Source of the DNA: Coprinopsis marcescibilis
Taxonomy: Eukaryota; Basidiomycota; Agaricomycetes; Agaricales; Psathyrellaceae
Direction: 5' to 3'
DNA length: 48,451 bases
Assembly: GCA_004369085.1 (NCBI GenBank)
Contig: ML210358.1
Span: 411-48,861 of the forward strand
This document shows, in pieces, positions 19,148-29,933 of this stretch. Below the pieces are notes generated by a model. It saw only the letters and a list, made by a program, of their open reading frames with translations, searched no databases and was not told the DNA's origin. The stretch's first letter is position 1; each line of letters starts with the position of its first letter. Both the position numbers and the translations under genes were made by a program.

Positions 19148-22100
19148 CTAGTCCGAGTCCTCCTGATCCGAGTCCTCCTCATTCAAGCCCTCATCCGAGC
19201 CCTCTTCATCCAAACCCTCATCCAAACCCTCGTCCGAGTCCTCGTTCAAGCCCTCGTCAGAGTCCTCCTCATTCAAGCCCTCGTCCGAGTCCATTTCATT
19301 CAATCCCTCATCTGAATCCCCCTCGATCAGGTCCTCATCATCCAAGTCCTTGTCATTCAACTCATCTTCATCTGAGCCCTTCTCATCAAGATCCTCTTCA
19401 TTCAAGCCCTCCCCATCCAAGTCCTCCACGTCCCAGTCCTTCTCGACCGACCTCGCATTCAGGTCCTCCTCATCCGAGCCCTTCTCATCCAACTCTTCCT
19501 CATCCAAGCCCCTCTCATTCAGGTCATCCTCAACCAAGTCCTCGTGATTTGAGTTCTCCTCATCCGAGTCCTCCACGTCCGAGTCCTTATCCGAGTCCTC
19601 CTCATCCGAATCCTGCTCATCCGAGTCCTCTTCCGGGCTTAAGCGGAGCTTGACCCCCACAGTCTCTCCCGGCCACGGATAAATGTTACCAATCGGTTGA
19701 TGGTCCAAAATCTCTCTAAACCAGCCTGACAGGTACTCTCGGGAAACCGGTTCACCTATGAACAGAGTTAGTCTCCATCTCAACGATGTGCCGGACAAAT
19801 GAATCATCACCTTCGCCGAGTCCCGGAAATTCATCGTTGGGAACCTTGCCATATGCCGTGTCTATCTCCTTTATAGTCTCAAACAGCACCTGTATCTCTT
19901 GAAAAATGATGGGCTCCCACTGAAAGCACGAATAAGCGCCATGAAAGGAGAAGGGGAAGGAGCGGTAAACGAAGCTGAACTCACTTCTATGCCAGCAAGT
20001 CGAGGTGCTTCGTAGAGCATAAACCCAAGGATCAGGCAAAAAGTCCGCTGGCCAATAAATTGTTGGGACGAAATAGTACCGCCCCTCACAGTGCGAGCGA
20101 GTCGGCTGAACAGGCGCTGGTCCGCGAACGGCTTATAGATACGGTGCCACTCCTCCATAATCACCGACCACTGCGCGTCCTCTCTAAAGGCTGAAGGCAG
20201 TGGTACATGGTACGGCATCTCAAAGTCAGCCCACTTCAGTCTGCGCGCATCAGAAGTCGACCAAGTATCATCTCTTCTCGCTCGAGCCAACACTGGACAC
20301 ACATCAAAATGACAAGGTCAGTGAGAATTTCATACTATGTAGAAACGAGTTTGGCTTATACGCACTGCTGTCACTCGCCTTGGCAAGTATCCCAAGTATA
20401 ACTGTCGTCCACTTGCCCACAACAAGGTAATCCGGGATATACAAGTCCTCACCACACCGCGTGGGGTCCAAGAGGAAGTCCTGTACGGATTTGTGGTTCG
20501 GCCTTAACACCGCATCCCGGGAGGCACCCACTTTCACGGTATACAGCGAATCCAGGTTCGAGAACATATACTCCAATTGGCCTGGCTCGAGTTGAAAGAC
20601 CTCTTCCATCTCAGCGACCGATTGGTTGCGTGAACCTACGCCGTATGCCACGGTCGCCTTTGTGCATTTCGTGCCCGGTGCCGACGAAGAGGGGTTGGAA
20701 TAAACCGCAACCAGCTTGATAGAGGGCAAGGGTAGAGAAAACATGCGTACCAGCCGAATCACCACAAGAGGATCATCATCGTTCAACAGGTTTGCATAAT
20801 CCTTCTGCGCAAATGCGAATATACTTCGATAAAGCGCGTCTAGCTCCGCATAAGGATTCTTCAGCACTGGGACAGCCCGGCCTGTCGGGTTGGGGCGTCT
20901 GATAACTTGTATCACAGCCTTGAGCTGAAGGAAAGGCTGTCTGTGTCGCTGGGAGACAAATTTGACGACGGTGGACGCATAGACAAAGAGGCCGGCGGCT
21001 GCATCGACTAAAGCGGCAATGTCGTCGGGGGAAGGCCAGTTGGTCTTGGTGCGAGGATCATCGCTTTCTTGGCCAATGGTGCGCAGCTGGGCTCGCAGAA
21101 CGTTTCGGATATCCGCTGAGGCGTCGTAATCGTTGAGGTTGATGACCTCGCTCTTGCCTTTCAGATACCCGGGACTACCAAGAATCGCTGCTTGAAGTGG
21201 ACGTTCCGGTTGACTCGCCAACAGTATCTTGAATGGAAGACCTTTGTTGATGAAGGTGGATATGATCTGAAGTAGCTTGGTTTGGCTTTTCCGGTCGATG
21301 CACTCGTCGAGTCCGTCGATAGAGATGAGGTGCGGGAAGGAAGGTGAAGAAAACACCTTCACGTAACCCTGTGGAAACGTCTCTCGCAAGGGCTTAATGA
21401 TCAGCTCTTCCAGCTGACATTCGATAGAGCGTTTGAATATGAGGGGTCCCTGTTAACCGCACGGAAAATGCAGTTCCCCAACGCTGGGTCGGATTTATTG
21501 GACAGTGCGATTTGGTAGGCAATAGTCGGGATAAAACTTTGGAGGTTGTTGCGATCGGGGTCGCTTCCCGAGAAGAAAAACGTCGCTGCGAGGAGGCCGG
21601 CAGGTTCACATTCCTCAGCGGTCGTTTGCATGAGCGCCGACTTCCCAATCCCAGCCGAGCCCGTGATACACTGCAGCCTCGCCGACGTTGACGATCTATC
21701 TTCAATCCAAGTTCTGATTCTGCGGAGCAGTACAATGCGTGTGTATTTGTCACATTGAGATTGAGGGACGTCGAACATGCCCCGCGCATTGTACAATGCC
21801 GAAGAGGCGATGTTCTTGAGCATCAACTCCTTTCCTGTTACCAGCTGACTGTAAGAACAGTAAATCGAACAAGAAGGGTTTACATACCTCTTGCGACGTC
21901 TTCACTACTAGGGTTAGTGACCATCTTGTTTGCTGCGAATAAGTTTGCGTTGCGGGTCCCTTGAGAATTGGAAAGGATCGGAGGAGTGGAACCGATAATC
22001 ATAGCACGACCTAATTGATATCAGGACTCTTTCAACAGCATCCACTGCAATCCGAAGCTTACCGTGGATGTTCGCTGGTGGGTCATTGATTCCTCTATTA

Positions 22101-22183
22101 TCTGGAGAACGAGGTGGTTTTGGTTTCGCAGGAGGGGAAAACCCCCAGTTCGGGAGCGGAATGCACATGCATCTTCGAGGCAT
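19148..22183 (-). pseudogene. NACHT NLR copy D (one frameshift, acidic tail)
   Basis: Exons can be laid out as 22183-22063, 22010-21888, 21834-20366, 20292-19985, 19919-19811 and 19755-19148. One base is missing near 21440: GAATATGAGGGG, where E has GAATATCGAGGGG. This breaks the NACHT exon between Walker A (GSAGIGKS) and Walker B (SIDGLDEC). Both sides remain open, about 140 and 360 codons, so the break is recent or an assembly error. Exon 1 begins MPRRC rather than MSRRW and is only 40 residues. The exon-2 motif is divergent (ILSNSQGTRNANLFAANK). After IYPWPGETVGVKLRL the protein runs into about 160 acidic residues. The shared C-terminal region has GFMLYEAPRLAGIE. If the frameshift is real the product stops before Walker B and would be inactive. 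Confidence 0.8.
19151..19640 (-). repeat. acidic D/E/S tail repeat in copy D
   Basis: Degenerate short tandem repeats encode units such as EDSDEGLNE and DEEGSDEGLN. On the plus strand they appear as TCCGAGTCCTCCTCATTCAA-like units of 12-30 bases. Copies A and F have shorter acidic tails at the same place and C has none, so the tail expands and contracts between copies. Confidence 0.75.
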
Positions 22184-22789
22184 AGCTGCCACAGTTCTCT
22201 TGGAATAAAGGTGCAGAAAGGCCAAATGGCACAAGGTAGAAACGATCCTGTTGGAATGGGAATTGGGCAAGTGGGATAATAAACTGGCCAGCAAACGGCA
22301 AACAGCAAACAATAATCGTCTTCCATTGACGCTGTCAGCCTGTCGATGCCTGGATATGTACATACGGTGCATACTCACTCCCGGTCTGTCAGCGGTACTG
22401 CTTCTCATGGGTACGGCACTTCGATGCTGAAACCAGTGAGAACTTGAACTTTAATCCTATGATCTATCAGATGGTCAGAATCTCGTCAAAGTGTGTATGA
22501 TCTGACCTTAACATTGTAGCTAGGCCTTGTCTATTCATTGGTATTCGATAGGCTTACTGGAGCGACGAGACTAGACAAGTTGTGTCTTCTCTCGACGTGG
22601 AATTAGTCGGGGAACAAGCAATCATTCAAATTGGCGATCTCGAACACCCAATGGATCGCGGGCATCTAGAGACTCGATAAAGCTCGAGCTAAATGTGCGA
22701 GGGGATGGTCAATTTGCTGATGAAGCGCTGTCCTTAGGTGCTATACGACGGCACCCGTATTCAATCCATTGGTGAAGCTCTGTCCATCG

Positions 22790-23300
22790 GTGAGTGCAGT
22801 GCGTTGTAGCACTGACCTGTATCCGATTGCCAGCCGACTCTCGCTCAAGCTGCGTGCGCTCGTCGGTGACGCCGGTCGCGTTATCAGCTACAGAAACAGG
22901 TACCACTGAGCAAGAAGATTTTGAGCGTTTGACATCCGTTATTTATCTGATCTGACAGTGATGCACCGGGGTCCACGACATGGCGGTGTCCCATGATATT
23001 CTTAGCAGGGGGAGGAGGTTCTGCGATGTTAGGTGGAGTGGCACGACTGTGGTTGTTTTTGAAATCACTCACCGATTCGTTTGGCAACCCAGCGTACTGT
23101 GAGAATATCAAAATCTTGTGGGGGCGCAGCAGCTGCTGCGAGGGATGGCGATGTTGGAAGCTATTTTAACAGAGTAAGAGATCGATATCATCATGAATCG
23201 AGCGGGTACTAACGACTTTTATCAGAAACCAATGCCCACAGTCCAAACTGCTTCCCGTCGTTGTACTGTGTAACATTTTGTGCAGTCTGTGTGTCGTGGC
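22790..23300. repeat. dispersed intergenic repeat, copy 4
   Basis: Contains both halves of the family: CAGCTACAGAAACAGGTA, TTGACATCCGTTATTTATC, GGTCCACGACATGGCGGTG, AAATCACTCACCGATTCGT, ACTGTGAGAAT and AGAAACCAATGCCCACAG. It lies upstream of copy D. Between 22184 and 22790 only the degenerate NLR 5' flank is visible. A further partial match sits at about 24370-24490 (CGGTCCACAACATG). Confidence 0.55.
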
Positions 23301-23751
23301 GGGTGAGGGACATGGACTGAGCTGTTCTTGCGGAGACTTGGACAGATTTGTGTTCAATGAATTGTTTGCCTTGTCTTTTTCGACTTTGGTGAGTATTTCC
23401 AAGGTACATGTGAGGCCTCGTGCGGCTTGTTGATGAAGGGAGAAAGGGAAAAGGTGTCCGTGCGCCACAACCAGCGTTGCCAATCTTTCGACAGATGCTG
23501 TCATTGTTGTTGCTTGCAATTTGATGCACCACATCGCCAAAGGCCAAGGCCCCATCTATCGACACCGGCTAGTAACTCGTCAGAAACCACATACTAGTAT
23601 CTCTTATCTTCCACCCACCAATCACCCCGCATGAACGGGCACGACATACAACTCCACCCCATACACACCCAGCCTAACTCTCCCAACAGCTCCTAAACGC
23701 AGTAACCGACTAGTTCTACTACGAAGAGATCGAAGACGCTAGGCAACATGA

Positions 23752-24078
23752 GCCCGGGCTCAAATCGGACAGAACGAGAGCCTAACCAACGCCCTCCACG
23801 AAGCCTACCTGCTAATCTCCAGCACACACTACACAGATAGCGAACCCTCGCATTCATTTTCAGTTGAAAGAGCGAGGGTCGACATGTTGGGTATGATGAC
23901 ATCACCAACCTGGCTAGAAATAGGGGCTGGACGCAGCGGCTTAGAAAACAAGTCCTCAGATTTCGGTGACGTTACGAAGGCCAGCCGCCAGCTCGCAGAG
24001 GATTTCGAGTACTATGGGATCACGAACCTGGTTGATGGCTCCCAATACATGCAATGCGGCGCATTCCGGAAACTATGA
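23752..24078 (+). pseudogene. orphan coding fragment, unknown family
   Basis: An open frame of 109 codons with no upstream ATG before 23884. It reads like a protein: LTNALHEAYLLISS, ERARVDMLGMMTSPTWLEIG and RQLAEDFEYYGITNLVDG. A weaker, broken match lies at 2440-2590. I do not recognise the family. The lack of a start in the upstream part, and stops just before it, suggest a 5'-truncated gene fragment. A spliced gene with an upstream exon is the alternative. Confidence 0.4.
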
Positions 24079-24214
24079 GTGGCCCGTGGGCCCACAGACC
24101 ATCGGCTGTCAATCCGCAGGCCAATAGTCATCTCGTTAACGTGCTATCTACAGATCCGTGCGTTAGGACGAACCAGTAGAGCTGGCCCTCCTCAGCTGCT
24201 TGACATTGAAGTTG

Positions 24215-24355
24215 CGTGTCTCTCGTCCTCGTCGTGTGCAGCTTGATTGGCGTGCTGTTGACCGCAACATTGCGCTCGAGTTTTGTGGATATCAATTGTT
24301 CAACGTTCAACTGTGTCAAGCTTCTATTTCGTGGTGCCGGGGGTGGAGGGATGTC
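24215..24355. repeat. intergenic repeat pair, copy 2
   Basis: Second member of the pair at 13375-13490, with TGCTGTTGACCGCAACATTG and GGATATCAATTGTTCAAC. It ends near GATGTCATCGTCATCG. Nothing else is recognised between here and the 3' end of copy E at 24992. Confidence 0.6.
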
Positions 24356-24991
24356 ATCGTCATCGATTCCTTGGCCAGCCTGCGCCTCAGTGAAGCACGG
24401 TCCACAACATGTGGGGGTCCGAAATTTAAATGGGTACTGACCTGTTGTTGCGAAAACGAATGCCCGGCCTCTCGTTATTGTACTGTGTAGAAGGCATGGT
24501 GGTGATTGTGTACAGTCAGCAGTGGTAAGCGACAAGTCAGTTTCTGTCCGTTTGGCCTGGCCTACCTCTGAAATATACAACATGTCACAGTCGCTACATG
24601 AAACAGCGGACTCTTTAGGAAGTAGCTGATTGTTGATTTCATACATTATTGGAAATTGTCTTTTTATACTGCAAAGGTTTTAGTAAAATACTTATGTAGT
24701 GCTCCGTTGGCGTATGTAGACTAGTACAGCTGACCAAAGTTAGGTAGGATTGGTTTGTGCAGCGAGCCAAAATCTGAGCGAGACCCCCTTAACAGTGCTC
24801 CGGTTTTAGATTACTTGCGGCCCAGCCTTCAAGTTCTTCATCCATCATTGTAATCGTAGGTCGCTCCGGTTCCCGAGGAATGCATCCCATCGGTCTAAAG
24901 GTCGAGTCCTGCAATGTTCATTTTCTCGTTGTCCTCTTCTTCGCCCCGGAATAAATGTAGCTTGTCTTTCCCAGCCATGGATAGGTCTGTT

Positions 24992-27803
24992 TCAAGCTGT
25001 TTTATTGTTCTCCTCATCACGGTGCCCCACTTCAACCCTGCGTAAACGGAGCTTGAACCCCGCTGTCTCACCCGGCCACGGATAAATGTTACCAATCGGT
25101 TTATACAGCATGACTGCAAGCCAATACCTTAGGTAGTCCCGAGAAACCGGTTCACCTATGGACACAGTTAGTCTCCACCCTAACGATGCGCCGCATAAAA
25201 GGAACTATCACCTTCCCTGAGTGCCGAAAGTTCACCTTCAGACGCCCTGCCGGATGCCAATTGTTGCTCGTTTATAGCATCAAACAGCTCCTGCAGGTCT
25301 TGACGCACGCCGGGGTCCCACTAAAATCACGAATCAGTACCATGCAAGGCGAAGGCGAAGGAACGAAGCTGAACTCGCCTCACTACCCGCAAGTCGAGGG
25401 GCTTCGTACAACATGAACCCAAGAACGAGGCCAAAAGTGCGGCTGAAAAGATGTTGCAGGGACCGAGGAGCAGTAGTAGCGCCCCTCACTAGATAGCGGG
25501 CGAGTCGGGTGAACAGGCCCCGGTCCGTGAACGGCTTATAGATACGGTGCCACTCCTTCATAATTACCTGCCAATGCGCATCCTCGTTAGAGGCCGAAGG
25601 CAATGGCACCTGGTACGTCATCTCGAATGCGGCCCACCAGAGTGTCCTTGACCACCGGAGTCTGCTTGAATCGAATGTAGACCCCCAATCATCCTCCGAT
25701 CCAGTCAACACTGGATACGTACCAACAGAAAGAAGTCAGTGAGAATTGCATACTATGTAGAAATGAGTTTGATTAAACGCACTGCTGTCACTCGCCTTGG
25801 CAAGTATCCCAAGTATAACCGTTGTCCACCTGCCCACGACCGTGTAATCTGGGATATACAAGTCCTCACCACACCGTGCGGGGTTCAAGAGAAAGTCCTG
25901 TACGGATTTGTGATATGGGATTAACATAGCGTTGCCGTTAAATTCGCCCTGTGTCATGGTATACAGCGACTGCAGATCCGAGAACATAGACTTCAATTGG
26001 CCTGGCTCAACTTGAAAAATGTCTTCCATTTCAGCCACCGATTTGTTGCGTGAGCCTATGCCATATGAATGCCCTCCATCTATACTTTCTGCACCCAGTG
26101 CCGACGAAGGGTTGGAATAAACCACAGATAGTTCGATACAAGGCAACGGTAGGGAAAACATCCGCACCACTCGAATCACTGCAAAAGGGTCGTCATCGTC
26201 ATACTGGCTTGCATGCTCCTTTTGCGCAAACACGAATATATTTCGATAAAGCGTGTCCAGCTCCGCAAACGGATGCTTCCGCACTGGAACAGCCCGGCCA
26301 GTTGGATTGGAGTGTTTGATGACTTTTATCACAGTCTCGAGCTGGAAGCAAGGCCGCCTATGTCGCTGGGAGATGAACCTGATGACGGTCGATGCATAGA
26401 CAAAGAGGCCAGCTGCTGCAACCACCAAAGTGTCAATGTCTTCAGGGGGAGGCCAGTCGGTATGGACACGCGGGTCGTCGCTTTCCTGACCAATGGTGCG
26501 CAGTTCGGTTTGCAAAAAGATTTTGATATCCGCCGACGCGTCGTAATCGTTGAGGTTAATGACCTGAGTCTTCGTTTTCATGTACCCGGAATCACCAAGA
26601 ATGGCTGCTTGAAGTGGACGTTCCGGCCGACTCGCCAACAGGATTTTGAACGGAAGACGATTGTTGATGAACATGGTGGATATGATCCGAAGAAGTTGGG
26701 TTTGGCTTTTCCGGTCGACACACTCGTCGAGTCCGTCGATAGAGATGAGGTGCGGGAAGGAAGGCGAGGAAAACAACTCGACGTAACCCTGCGGGAACGT
26801 TTCTCGCAACGGCTTGATGATAAGCTCCTCCAGCTGACATTCGATAGAGCGTTTGAATATCGAGGGGTCCCGGTCAACTGCACAGAAAATGCAATTCCCC
26901 AACGCTGGGTCGGATTTATTGGACAGTGCGATTTGGTAGGCAATGGTTGGGATGAAACTTTGCAGGTTGTTCCGAGTGGGGTCGCTTGCCGAGAAGAAAA
27001 ACGTCGCTGCAACAAGGCCGGCAGGTTCGCATTGCTCAGCGGTCGTTTGAACGAGGGCCGACTTTCCCATCCCAGCCGAGCCTGTAATACACTGCAGCCT
27101 TGCCGACGTTGAGGATCTATCTTCGATCCAAGTTCTCATAGCGCTAAGCAGGCCAACACGTGTATTTTCTTCGCATTTAGGAGGGTCGAACCTTTCTTGG
27201 GAATTGTACAATGCTGAGGAGGCGATGTTGTTGAGCATTAACTTCTTCCCTGTTATCAGCTGGCTGTCAGAACAGTGAATGAAGAACAACAGTTTTACTC
27301 ACCCCTAGCGACTTCTTTGCTAGGGTTAAAAAATATGTTCTTTGCCGCAAAGAAATGTCCGTCGTTGATCTGTGTCCCTTGAGCATGCGAAAACATTGAA
27401 GCAGGGCCTGAACGATGATCAGGACTCTTTCAACAGCATATGCGGTGCTAAACTTGCCGTGAATGTTGCCTGCAGATTGGTCGTGGATTCCTCTATGATC
27501 TGGAGGAGGTAGTTCTGCTTTCACAGGAGGAGACCTTGAAGACTCTGGGGCGAGATCTGTCCGTTGTGGTCTGTCGTCCGGCTGCTGTCCCATGGGTTGC
27601 TGGATTCTTCCAGTTTTCTTGGGCGGTATGGGCGCAGTTTCCAGTTCAAGACAAGCTGGCGTATCACTCCGACCTGAAATTGTTTGGTCGGCATTCCCGC
27701 TAGTACCTTCAGATTCGCCATTGGTGTCCCCGTCATGATGTCGTTCTCTCCGCCTGGGAAGCCTCCATTTCGGGACTGGAATGCCCATCCACCTTCGAGA
27801 CAT
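24992..27803 (-). CDS. NACHT NLR-like protein, copy E (in frame, GC-AG introns)
   Basis: Six exons keep frame: 27803-27458, 27407-27303, 27249-25783, 25710-25379, 25320-25212 and 25155-24992, 840 residues. Exon 1 (115 residues) is basic, then Pro/Gln rich. The exon-2 motif is SMFSHAQGTQINDGHFFAAK. Walker A GSAGMGKS is at 207-214, Walker B SIDGLDEC near 321-328, then ASRPER. The C-terminal region has VPLPSASNEDAHW, IMKEWHRIYKPFTDR and IYPWPGETAGFKLRLR, and ends in a short charged tail (DEENNKTA). Introns 1 and 4 start with GC (GCAAGT, GCGAGT), where every other copy has GT at the same site. If GC donors are spliced the gene is functional; if not, it is a cryptic pseudogene. Exon 2 is 18 bases shorter than in B, at its 5' side. 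It lies 800 bp from the RPA3 paralogue. Confidence 0.82.
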
Positions 27804-27954
27804 ATCTGCCACAGTTTCCTGCAATAATGCTGCGACAAGGCCAAAAGGTAAGAGGTACCAACGATCCTGTTTGAGTGGGATAAGTCAACAGCGCAACAAA
27901 TATCACACAGCACACAGCACATAGCACAGCAAACAGCAAACAGCATCCATTTAA

Positions 27955-28340
27955 CGCGACATGGTGGTGCAGACTCGGATTTCAGCATGCCCCGCTTAGA
28001 TGCACTGTACAACCTTGTACGAATGTGCTGGTCGGTTGCAGAGTCTTGTCGCGCACCAAAACCTTCCCAGCTATTCAAGACAGTTAATAGTATAAAAGTA
28101 CTTGAACATTAGTCCTGTCGGGTATTAAGAACCTCCTCAAATCGTGTATGATCTGACCTTAGGTGAAGTGCTGTGGCCTGTCCGTAGGTAAGTGCGGTAC
28201 ATGTGGTTCATTCCAGCTGAGCTGGACAGACCTATACCCGTAGCCACAAGTCGCCTGGCGACTGCGGCCCATTCGGGTGCTAAAAAGGCCACCCGTCCTC
28301 GACGGAGATTCGTTGGTGAAGTTCTGACCACCGGTAAGCG
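27955..28340 (-). repeat. NLR upstream-flank block, copy 2
   Basis: Upstream flank of copy E; it matches 110-480 over most of its length (ATGGTGGTGCAGACTCGGAT, CTTCCCAGCTATTCAAGACA, AAGTGCGGTACATGTGG). A short related piece is at 14105-14175 (AAGCGCGGTACATGTGGCTC). Confidence 0.65.
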
Positions 28341-28605
28341 CGGTACCAGTAATTCTTTGTACCAGAATTCCTACTTTAAGTATGATCCAACTCGACTCGT
28401 GGGAGGATGCGCCAGCCGCGACTTGACCGACCCTAAATACAGTCACATGTATCTCACGTGCGCTTTAATGACCGCGGCGGCGTACGGTCCTCCTCCTCCT
28501 CTTCTCATTATCATCCCATCGATTCATCAAACCCCACCGAGTACTCCGAGTAGCCACTTCACCGAGTCTGAATCCAAATTCAACTCAAAATTCAAGCAAC
28601 CGACA

Positions 28606-29391
28606 ATGCAGGTGACGCCATCCTCGCTCGAGACCCAACTCCGTCCGCACGTAAACAGTGCCCTGCTCCCTCACTGGGTCGGAAAAGCCGTGAATCTGCC
28701 TTGCAGGACTGCCAAGGTGGGCCTTTTGTTTGAATTTTTCTTCTGGGATGAATACTCCGTTGCGGCTTACGGTTTTTGCGATCTCGTTGTCACGTTCGTT
28801 GAACGGTGAACGTGGATAGTTCCATGATAACGGAAGCCTTACTGTTGCGGCTGCGGATGGCGGACATGTCTCTGTGCGGGTGATCAAAGTGGGTGTGCGT
28901 CCACGGTCCAAGTTCCAAGAACTATTTATCATCCTGCTACTACTACTTATTTATTATCATTATCCTGTACTACGCTACTGCAACGAGTGCAACGCAACGC
29001 AGCGCACCCCAACTGAACTCAATCCCTATGATAGGAGCCGGGGCTGCAAGACGAACCGGCACTAGCCCAGACCTACATCGATATAACTGGAAAGGTTCTG
29101 AACGCGACGGCGATCCAGATACTTGCTGTTCGAGGCATGGGCTTTGATCTTGGTGCGTGGCTTTCCTGCCTCTCTCAGTCCTTTCCGACCAACACCCTGC
29201 AACTAGATATGAAGCTCCTAAATGACACGATCAGCATCATCCACGGCGAACGCTTCCCCAAGAATCAAGATGTTCAAGTACTAGATGTATCGGATCCCTA
29301 CTGCACCGCTGCACAACTACACCGTAGCACAGCACCGACATCGCCGCACACTACAGCAATCGCGCCAAACCACACTGGCACCACCCTTTAA
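28606..29391 (+). CDS. RPA3-like paralogue (replication protein A small subunit)
   Basis: Four exons: 28606-28716, 28820-28888, 29035-29152 and 29207-29391, 160 residues. It aligns along its length with the canonical RPA3 gene at 43999-44768: PHVNSALLPHWVGK, NGSLTVAAADGG, TYIDITGKVLNATAIQIL and DMKLLNDTISIIH. The introns sit at the same positions, and exons 2 and 3 have identical lengths (69 and 118 bp) in both genes. RPA3 is an OB-fold subunit of the single-strand DNA binding heterotrimer. Here the last conserved part (FTKMFS in the other gene) is replaced by about 40 unrelated residues rich in Ser, Thr, His and Pro. It sits between NLR copies E and F. All splice sites are usable and no stop interrupts it, so it may be expressed; divergence and the new tail make its function open. 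Confidence 0.8.
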
Positions 29392-29644
29392 CTGACCGAC
29401 CGAACATATGCTCGCCGTCCTCGCCTCCACACACCCGGCCACACCGACCCTACATATATTTTTCATACGACCGGTGTATTCGTTTACATCCATCTTCCAA
29501 CGACAAGTAAAGCACAAGGACAGGGAAGAAAGCCTCCTGCTCTGCCCAGTATCCCCTTCGTTATTGCATTTTTGTACATTATTCAGCATCACCCATACCA
29601 CTACCACAACCAAGTAAATCCTAACGTACACCTGACCTTAACAT

Positions 29645-29725
29645 TCAATGTTCGATCGTAGCCAGGGTGCCTCTCGCTTCCTCCGAGCTTTCAATCCCAT
29701 GATGGGTGCCCGGCAATCGTGGTGT
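29645..29725 (-). repeat. NLR 3'-flank repeat, copy 2
   Basis: Read on the minus strand it gives GGCACCCATCATGGGATTGA, AAGCTCGGAGGAAGCGA and CTGGCTACGATCGAA. It lies downstream of copy F and faces the RPA3 paralogue. See the copies at 12845 and 45085. Confidence 0.6.
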
Positions 29726-29933
29726 TAGTCCCTGCAAAGTTAAGCAGTACTTGATTTGAGTGCTGATTTGATACATGATTCGAAATAGTCTGTTTTTAGA
29801 AGGTTTTAGTATACAATGCCGCGTTGCCGTAGTAGTACAACTAACAGAAGAACGCAAACGTGGTAGCCTGGTAGGAATTTTCTATGCAGTGAGGCAAAAT
29901 CCGACCGCAAAACCCCTGCACGGCGCTCCTGCT

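Noticed and set aside
19350..19547. Serine-rich plus-strand frame
   Set aside because: It is the reverse reading of the acidic repeat tail of NLR copy D.
22790..23300. Intergenic repeat family read as an autonomous transposon
   Set aside because: No transposase or reverse transcriptase frame, no terminal inverted repeats and no target-site duplications were seen, so only an unspecified repeat is claimed.
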